A DNA stretch of 64,000 nucleotides from Lunularia cruciata (lineage: Eukaryota > Streptophyta > Marchantiopsida > Lunulariales > Lunulariaceae). Of the stretch, positions 56,490-64,000 are shown in pieces. Each line of letters starts with the position of its first letter. Within the stretch, counting starts at the first letter, position 1. Location of the stretch: contig OX419762.1 in NCBI GenBank assembly GCA_948567375.1, positions 36,747,034 to 36,811,033 on the forward strand. Reading direction: 5' to 3'. A model generated the notes under the pieces. The model saw nothing but the letters and a program-made list of their open reading frames with translations, was not told the origin of the DNA and did not search any database. A program made the position numbers and the translations under genes.

Positions 56490-58287
56490 GATTGCAGTAC
56501 ATGCACCCACCCAGGTATTTTTCCTTTTTCCTTTCGATTTCGCATATTTGATGAAGGATGTGGCCGGGGACTAAGATGCAGTGATGTAATTGACCTGAAT
56601 CATGTTTTCAATGGTTATTGAGATAAGTAAACTATATGTGGGTTGTGGGTTGAGTATGTAACTTAAAGTAGATTCAGAAAAAACTCTTATTCATTTAGGG
56701 TGCAGATGTTTAAATGTTACATTACGTACCCACTGTAATATGGGTTTTCTTGTTTAATTCTTCTTCTTCTTTTCCAGATAATTCATGCATAACAAACTTT
56801 ATAGGATTATAGTATTTGGTTATCCGCATCCGAGAAACTACTTTTTCCATTTTTGCGATAGATTGACCGATTTGTGAACCTATATGTTTACATATAGGTT
56901 CTGCTGGGAGCACTTGGCCATCGTCACTTGTTAAGCTTCATGTCTCCAATCATGTTAACTACAGCTGCAGTAAGTACATCCATTAACTAGTCTAAATGCT
57001 ATTATAAATATTGCGGATTCAGGTTGCTAGTCTTGGTTTATGTATACACCATTTCATTCGTATCAAATGGATTTTGCCCAAATGGAGGCATATTCCAAAC
57101 TTGTTATATCTAGCTGAAATTTTTAACATTATAATAAAAAACTCAAGCTCTTTGCGACCATGAAAAGTTTTCTCATAACACAGAAAATACCAAAATCCTT
57201 TCCACTTCACTTAAAGATATATAAGAAAAAAAATTGTACATGGATAGTATGCATCTCTCTGGCATAAAATTCTGTAAACTTCAGATAGCGAAGACATGAA
57301 AGCTCTAGGAGGATAGGTACATTTTATCAGGGGAAACGTCAGGACTAAAATCTATGTTATGTTTTATCAAACTTGTATGCATACCTTTGATAGGTAGAAT
57401 TTTCTCGTGGGGGTTGATGCACAAATATATGTCAAAAGGAAAAGATTATGTATCTCGGCTCTGCGTTGTTGGCATATCTCTTGATATTGGTAGAGAGGAT
57501 TATAATCACCAATTTGTGTGGTTATGTATCACGCAGGTAATGGTGATATTTGAGGCCGATATACAGTAGATGGAGGACTCGTTGTCCCAGTATCCACTCC
57601 AACATAAGTAAAGCTCTCCTACAGAATCAGTTTCTCAAGCACGCACTATATGTTTACAAAGATATGGACCTTTGCACCGTTTTGGGGTTTTGTGTTGGTG
57701 TACATGTTCTTAGAAAAATGGATTGAGCTTAAAAGACTCTGATACTTATTTAAGCGAATTTCAGCTCTGTCATTCTTCATATTAAGATATACTTTGAAGT
57801 TGATACATAAAATGTTTACCGGTACTAAACTCATAGTGTACGTATGCAGTATGTACTTTTGACTGTAATGAACTACGGTCGTTGGTATAAACTTAATATA
57901 GCTATTCTTTTCAAACAAGAAATAATCTTTTTCGTCAATGTTTGTTCATGGGAGTCTACGCAAGCGCGTCCTGATTGTGCAAAGCGGGCTAAGTACTGTG
58001 ATAACCGATTTTACAGTAGTACTATTGTATAAATTTAGTGCCAAAACGACTATCATGTTAGCCAGTGTGCATGTTGAAAGGCAGTCAAGCCACTCTTTTT
58101 AAGTCCTGCGGGTAGAGAAGTGAGGTAGAGGACATGGGGTGTATTAAACATCACAGTTCATTTCAGAATTAAAGGGTTGGTTTTACAATGATCAATGATC
58201 AATGGATGTGCAATAACAGTGAGGTTTATCAGGACTACTTAGAGAATCGTTGGACGTGCATAACATAAACGGAGAACTTACAGTTAT
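56490..58287. other. 3' flank of the NLR gene, no recognised genes
   Basis: AT-rich, with only short frames. A TTCTTCTTCTTTTC stretch lies near 56,760. I see no domain or repeat element until the second duplication starts. Confidence 0.5.
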
Positions 58288-59469
58288 GTCTAAGTGCCAA
58301 AATTCAGATACTGTTAAGTCCTCTGTCCACAAACGTGTTCTGTCTTCCTCGACTATGTGGTTAAGGTTGGACCGCATCACCTTTTTCGTTTGGTTCTTTG
58401 TCGTCCGATCTTTAGTGAAATCAGTATTAAACGGGTATCGTTTCTTTTCCTCTTGGACATGTACATCATATTTACAAATAAATTTCACGACTTTGACAAA
58501 ATTCACTATTTGCAAATTTTAATTTTATTTAATTTTCGAAAGTTCTAATTTTCACCTCTCTTTCGGTATTATAATGGATCATTCACTGATGATTTTTAAT
58601 CAATATTTATTCAAATGTTTATTCTATACTTACACTTGTCAAAAATATATTTCTCCCACAGTCCATGTTATATGAGAGCTGACATGATGTGCTCTTAGAT
58701 AAGCTTCCAAACTATTGGAGTTGCTAAGAAAAACTCCATTATTTTTTGGTTGTTGCATGAGAAATCACGATTCATCATGGAAAGAGATATCACATACATT
58801 GTGTACACGTTATCCTTATCATTTGCACAATAACTCCGAATATATGTCCTACAAAACCTGGGTTTTCGCTGGTTCTGGATCTATTTTCACTGAGTTTCTT
58901 AGAACACCTTTGTTGAATCAATATCAATTCCGTCGATGGAAATGATAAAGAAATTTAGTATGAGAATAGAGACTAATTTTCATATCGTACATTGTAGAAT
59001 TAGAGTTGTCCTTTCTAGACGGAGAATTATCTTAATTTCTATCAATTGTTCACACGCGAACCTACAGTTGGTAGGATGGACACAGCTGACGGTACAGTAG
59101 GAAGAGATACTGTAAACAAATGTGGGTTTTCCGCCGTCTTTTGGTAATCAAGTAGAGGCCAGTACAAAACAGACCGTGGATTTGATAGACAAGGAGTGGA
59201 CCAACTCATACACAAAAAATTCATATTTTATTGTTCAGAAAAACGAGCACTGGTCTGTATCTGGGCTGTTCTTCCTGATTCTGTACCGTATTGCTACCTA
59301 CAAGGAATTACAAGCAAGCGTCTAACCTTTGCACAATCCGTACGTAAACTTTCAGCTAAAAAAGTAACGAGAGCTTTTCATGTACACTCAGCGAAAAGAT
59401 TTGTAGGTACGTTTCAAGCTATTTTCGTTCCCACGTACAATGGTTTCCACATCTTGTTGATTGTTTCAG

Positions 59470-59729
59470 GACGAGGTTGATCTGCTGCTCCAGGACGTTG
59501 CTTACCATCTGCTCGTTATAGCAAACTTGGCCACTCCTATTGCAGTCGGCAATTAGAACTTTCGCGTATTTGACCACTCCTGCTCGTCTACTTGCTCCCC
59601 TACTCTTGTTTTGACGAGACCTTCGAGGATAGATTTCCTAAATCGTTTGCGAAGCTTCCATGCCCTCAGTACCCTGAATGCGAGGAGTGGCAGAAGAATG
59701 CACACAAGTATGCACGAGACAATAATTAA
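59470..59729 (+). pseudogene. NLR gene fragment in duplication copy 2
   Basis: Same two blocks as in copy 1: a 3' splice site (TTGTTTCAG) then the exon 2 start (59,470-59,556), a replaced or deleted middle, and the exon 2 end (about 59,627-59,729). The stop after 'AVGN' is shared, so the damage predates the duplication. Confidence 0.85.
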
Positions 59730-60313
59730 TCTCCCCTATCCAATTTGCTGAATGAACGCCCAATACCGGGCATAATGTGACCAAGAGTAAAGGTCTGGCT
59801 CAACTTGACATTACTGTAGCATTTCTCTTGTATTCGTTATGTCGTTAGGACAAGGAGCATGAGAGGTTCAGAAATGAAGGTGTTTTCAGCAAATAAACAT
59901 TTTATTAGATCTGTTTCTCATTGGAATTTATGCCGCTCAGAGCCTGAATAAAACCAGAGAGCCTGTGTCGTTCAATGCAGTTTCCACCACAAGCAAGATT
60001 CACCTGTCGTCTGCCTCGTAAAATCCATCAACGTAGACCAATTCTGGCCTATTCAATTTTCCTGCTTTGAGAAAAGTGTCTTGTTTTCAATCGCAGAACA
60101 TTCCTTGTTCCAATTCCGTTCAACCACATGATATAAATCAGTACCTTAATGTCTCTGCGTTCTTTACAATTCAGCCTTGACTGCAATACTTTGAGATTTG
60201 TTTTACTTCGTCCCATCTTCCATCTCCTAGTGAGCATGAACGTGCGGTAGTTTCCCTACCCAACTTCCTGGGCTTCACTGATTTCGTTTCATCTGTGTCC
60301 TCACTACATGCAG

Positions 60314-61271
60314 GCCGGAAAGGCCTGTTTCAGGTGCGCAGGACGTGGAGGTGCCAGATAATCGATCTGTCAAGATCCAGAGTCCTGAACAGCAGCCTAA
60401 AAAATTGGAAGCCGCCAGCAGGAAACCAAACGGTGATTGCAGAGAATACAAGTAATGCAGATGCTAAGTCGCATAGTTCTAGTTTCCTGGATGTTAGCGC
60501 TGGAGTGGCATGGGTACTGATGTTTTCTTCTTCTATATTATTCTTTACAAGAACTCTCTTCTTGTTGCTCCCGTAATATAGCTGTTTTGTTGGTGGATAG
60601 AGTTGTGACTAAAATTCAGTTTCTGCGCTGAAGGAAAGCTAGTGCACACCACATTGTCCCGGCAGCTAGGCCACCCAAGGCGCAGAGCTCCCAGACCTAC
60701 TCATACTTTGAAGACTACTCAAAGTCTTACCTGTACAAAATCCACCACGATCAAATGAACCGCCTCCAAGGAGTCTTTCACATAGTGCACGAACTTTTAC
60801 CTCTCTATTCAGCGAAGATGACGGTGAGGAAGATCTCTTTGGTAGCGAATTTCCCAAGAAGCCGAGCGTCTTCACGGTTGGATCACTCCTGTTCGAGAGA
60901 GAAAGTCTACATTTAACTTCTCTTCTGATTTTCAGAGCAGGGGCCGAGGTGAAAGCAAAGGACGCTGATGTTGTTTCTGAAGCGATGAAACCTTCGCTAG
61001 CCCCATCCAAGATCCAGTGTCAGTTTTAACCTGTGAAACAACTTAGAAGAAAGTGGGTGATGGCGATCTGTGAACTGGAAACTCCACTGCTAAACTATCG
61101 TCGCTTCTATTTGGAGACGATGATGACGATAACGAAGATGCATTGTTTGGACCTCTCCGTGAGAAGTATTCAAGAGGAAGCAGTGATTGGTTAGCATCGA
61201 CCTCCTCTTTCTCCCCAGCAAAGAGCACCTCCGCTCGACGGATGGCAGGGAATTCTCTCTTTGGCGATTAG
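60314..61271 (+). pseudogene. relic with LF-acidic-LF motifs, WASHC2/FAM21-like, copy 2
   Basis: Parallel to 41,841-42,798. The second motif reads with one change ('LFGDDDDDNEDALFG'). The shared TAG and a copy-specific TGA and one-base deletion lie before it. Confidence 0.48.
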
Positions 61272-61689
61272 AGTTTGTAACTATGACCAACTATTTCATT
61301 GGTCACTGACTTTTAGTGCCTATGCTAATTTAGAACTAACATTTTAGAAAATCGCTATACATTGGAGACGCACAGTCCCTTCAGCGGGTAGTCGGCTCGT
61401 ATATTGCGTTGTAACAACCTCCTGGGAAATAGCGTAGTCATATCATCTTCCATGTATAGTCCAATACGTACCACAGAACACTAGGAAAATTTGCTGATTG
61501 ATAGCACATTCATCCTACATACTTCACCTGAAGGTTATACCTACCACTATTGGAGTTGGATGAAGCAATTTCTCTCATTTGGAAAAAGACCGTGTAGAAT
61601 GGAGGCTATGCGCGGGCTCAGTCACCTCAGGAGATGAAAGGTAAAACGAATGCTATATTTTCCGGAAAACGGAGTTTGGTTAGTCTTCT

Positions 61690-62960
61690 ATATTCATCAA
61701 TTTCCATTGTTCACCACCAAGCAAGCCAGTAGAAGGGAGAAAGCTTACTCGGTTGCTAAGCGCCTTCCAAGCATTAGGATTCTTTATTAATCTGGTTCCA
61801 CACTTGCCAAGAAACCGCACCCGCATTCCTAGGCCGCTGGTCGATTTCGGTGCGCTCGAAGCCCGATATCTTATGACAGTCACTGACTCACAAGTGGAAG
61901 CTTGGTAGCAGTGTGTGACTGGGAAAGGTACTCGCAGCTCGTGGTTATATTTGTCTACGACTTTACGCACGCCACCCTTGTGGCTGGGCGTTCTTAGTAC
62001 CAGCGGAACGAAAAGCTATAGCGTCAACAAAGTCGGTCGACGGGATGCGAAGGAGCGCTGGGACTAGAAACTGTCACGTACGGTCGCTAATCTTTATTTT
62101 GTTTATTCGGGTAAATGCCCCCGGGCCTTTCATCTATCGTTTAGAGCCCGGAGATTCGACGCAAACCCTTTCGGCCGAATGCTATGAGTTTAAAGGGAGA
62201 GATGCTACGCACTTTGTCTCAGAACTGTGTAATCCTGCGCACCTCTCAGCTTCCACACAGGCGGGCTACCTCTCGGTGCAGATACCGTTCATTGTACTGT
62301 AAGTGGAGTCAAAGCCTCATGCAGCCCAGGGAGAATCTCTGTCTGATTTTCTTACGTATCATATTCTTAGGCACCCACCCGATAGATACTCGATTATGGG
62401 TTGCCTGGAGAGTCGGATCGAATTGCACCATATCCGTGTGCTGAACGCGGTGGAGTAGTTGGCTCCAACACCTCTAAGGGAATCTGCTGCTTCCTTGCCA
62501 TGTACGGTCTCATCAGGAGACCCACGAGCCACCAATGCGACTCTATGCATGCTATATCGCTGGGTCAAACAGCGCCAGCCACCGTGTTTTCCAGGAGACG
62601 ATAACGACACCGCTTGAGATGCTCCGGGACGATATCCATTGAACTGAGACGGCTTGCTTCTGAGAGATTCGGCCCGGCCAGAAATTGCTTGACTAGTTTC
62701 CCGGAACAATCCCTCCTGCTTTTGCAATTCACTCCGAAAAGACTTTGAATTTGATACCCGTTTTATCAAAGTCTCAAGAAACATATAGTACAAAAACACC
62801 CATGCTCAAGTCTGCCACCTTTCGGTATAGATCACGATTACAGATTGGGCTTTTGCTTTTTGAGCTGTCCTTTAGCGGCATCGCGTCACTCAGCATCACT
62901 ACAAAGCCACCCCGAAAGGAGGGATACGCGTTTACCAAGTAGAATCCTGGGCCTTCGCTA
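61690..62960. other. GC-richer, possibly organelle-derived segment, copy 2
   Basis: Parallel to 43,240-44,520. The domain-V-like stretch is at 62,052-62,089 and is unchanged. Confidence 0.35.
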
Positions 62961-63380
62961 TAATGTTGGAAACAGTGCCCCTACAAATTAGGGGTTGCGC
63001 ATTTCTGTGTATTCAAGATAATTGAACCAACAAGAGCCCGACTGCATGATGGGACAGGATCTTATGACCGTCACGGTTTCTTGCTCACCGGTCACCGCTC
63101 TGAATACCTTCGCAACTTAAATTCAACTTAAATCCGAAGGTTTTTGAATGGTACGTTACAGTTGGCACTACAGTTTGAAGAAACAAAAAGGCGACGGGCC
63201 CAGGATAACAAGCACGGGAAGACCCCATCAATCAACCCCTACAAAGATGAGACATAGGAGGTAAAATGAGGTTAATTCTCAATACCAGCAACGAAGGTTC
63301 ACCCTAAACCATATTATCTTCGTCGGGATTAACTAAAATTAAATAAATTATAACAATTTCTGGAGTAATTGGAGTTCCAT

Positions 63381-63416
63381 TTACTCCAGCAATGATGAAC
63401 TCTATTGCTGGAGTAA
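63381..63416. repeat. perfect 13-bp hairpin, copy 2
   Basis: Identical to the hairpin at 44,930-44,965, with arms 63,381-63,393 and 63,404-63,416. Confidence 0.85.
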
Positions 63417-64000
63417 TTCGAACTCTTGGCAAAGGAGATAAATTTTGTAATAGATATGAAGAAAATTAATTGTTCACAATGGCTAATACTAGTGAGGTGG
63501 TATATTGCCTTGTTACAAGGTGGCCTTTGGAAGCAGAGTAGTCCTATCAAGATCATCTTCTACATTGTTCAACATGCGCACAAGTTTGTTGTTTGACAAC
63601 CATAAAGGTTACATGCATCACCTGGAGGGTACATATTATATCCTGGGTCGACTTGAATGAGGAATCTCATGAAAGTGTGTCTAGCTGAAAATGACAAAGA
63701 CGAGTCCTATTTAGCTAGTACTATAAGACGAGAAATCTACTCCCTAATGGCAATCTGGAGAGTCGAGAAGGAAATAAACGGGGACTGAAAGAGAAATCCA
63801 GATTTGACAAGCATCACTTTTACCGGAATATGATTCCCTACCATGATCGACACAAGCAGAACAGACGATTTATAAATTCTAATCTTATTCTTCGGACATC
63901 CTACATCTTGTCAAGGTGTCGTGGTTCTGATACATCTTAGGTGCCGTAGGGCGATTCCTCGTACAGATACTGTTGGGGCTAAGCCTCTTTTTACCCCCTA

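Larger units (their letters stand above)
58288..64000 (+). repeat. direct duplication, copy 2 (runs off the window)
   Basis: Same order and orientation as 39,800-45,548. Differences are scattered single bases and short indels. Copy 2 has extra disabling changes in the LF-acidic relic: one base lost near 61,012 and TGG to TGA near 61,072. The end of the window coincides with position 45,548 of copy 1. Confidence 0.95.

Noticed and set aside
1-64000. CRISPR arrays, tRNA or rRNA genes, bacterial-type operons
   Set aside because: No regularly spaced direct repeats, no tRNA cloverleaf with internal promoter boxes and no rRNA-like sequence were noticed; the window is clearly eukaryotic.

Overview
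The window looks like a chromosome segment from a non-seed land plant (bryophyte, or possibly lycophyte or fern). I infer this from three things. There is an intron-containing plant-type NLR immune receptor with an unusual NB-ARC / armadillo / TPR layout. The Ty3/gypsy load is heavy and decayed. One Ty3 element carries a DNA cytosine methyltransferase domain. I cannot name the species.

Bases 1-30,650 are a stack of degenerate retrotransposons on the + strand. Chromovirus A ends at 1,043 and is inserted in Ty3 element B. B continues to about 21.2 kb but is split by a solo A-family LTR (2,627-3,056, minus) and by Ty3 element C (3,187-20,503). C is itself split by Ty3 element D (about 8,780-18,492). 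Host reading frames resume across these insertions. D is the most interesting object. Between protease and reverse transcriptase it encodes a C5-cytosine methyltransferase, and after the integrase a PHD finger. Its LTR arrangement (partial LTR, body, full LTR, remaining piece of LTR) is that of a circularly permuted insert. A short-repeat tract, the 5' part of a Ty1/copia element (23.4-24.7 kb) and a nearly full-length, strongly decayed chromovirus A copy (25.5-30.65 kb) follow.

Bases 30,650-39,800 hold a two-exon minus-strand potato-inhibitor-I-like gene with an in-frame stop, noncoding DNA, a 162-bp palindromic repeat, and a minus-strand non-LTR retrotransposon with a C2H2 finger, RT and a restriction-like endonuclease region.

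Bases 39,800-45,548 and 58,288-64,000 are near-identical direct copies of a segment of at least 5.7 kb. Each copy contains a relic of the NLR gene, a relic of a gene with LF-acidic-LF motifs (WASHC2/FAM21-like), and GC-richer sequence resembling organellar DNA. Between them lie about 4.7 kb of AT-rich DNA and the only clearly intact gene, a four-exon NLR at 50,311-56,489 (1,574 codons by my splice model). Almost everything else in the window is dead transposon sequence, with many TAG/TGA stops of the kind expected from methylcytosine deamination.
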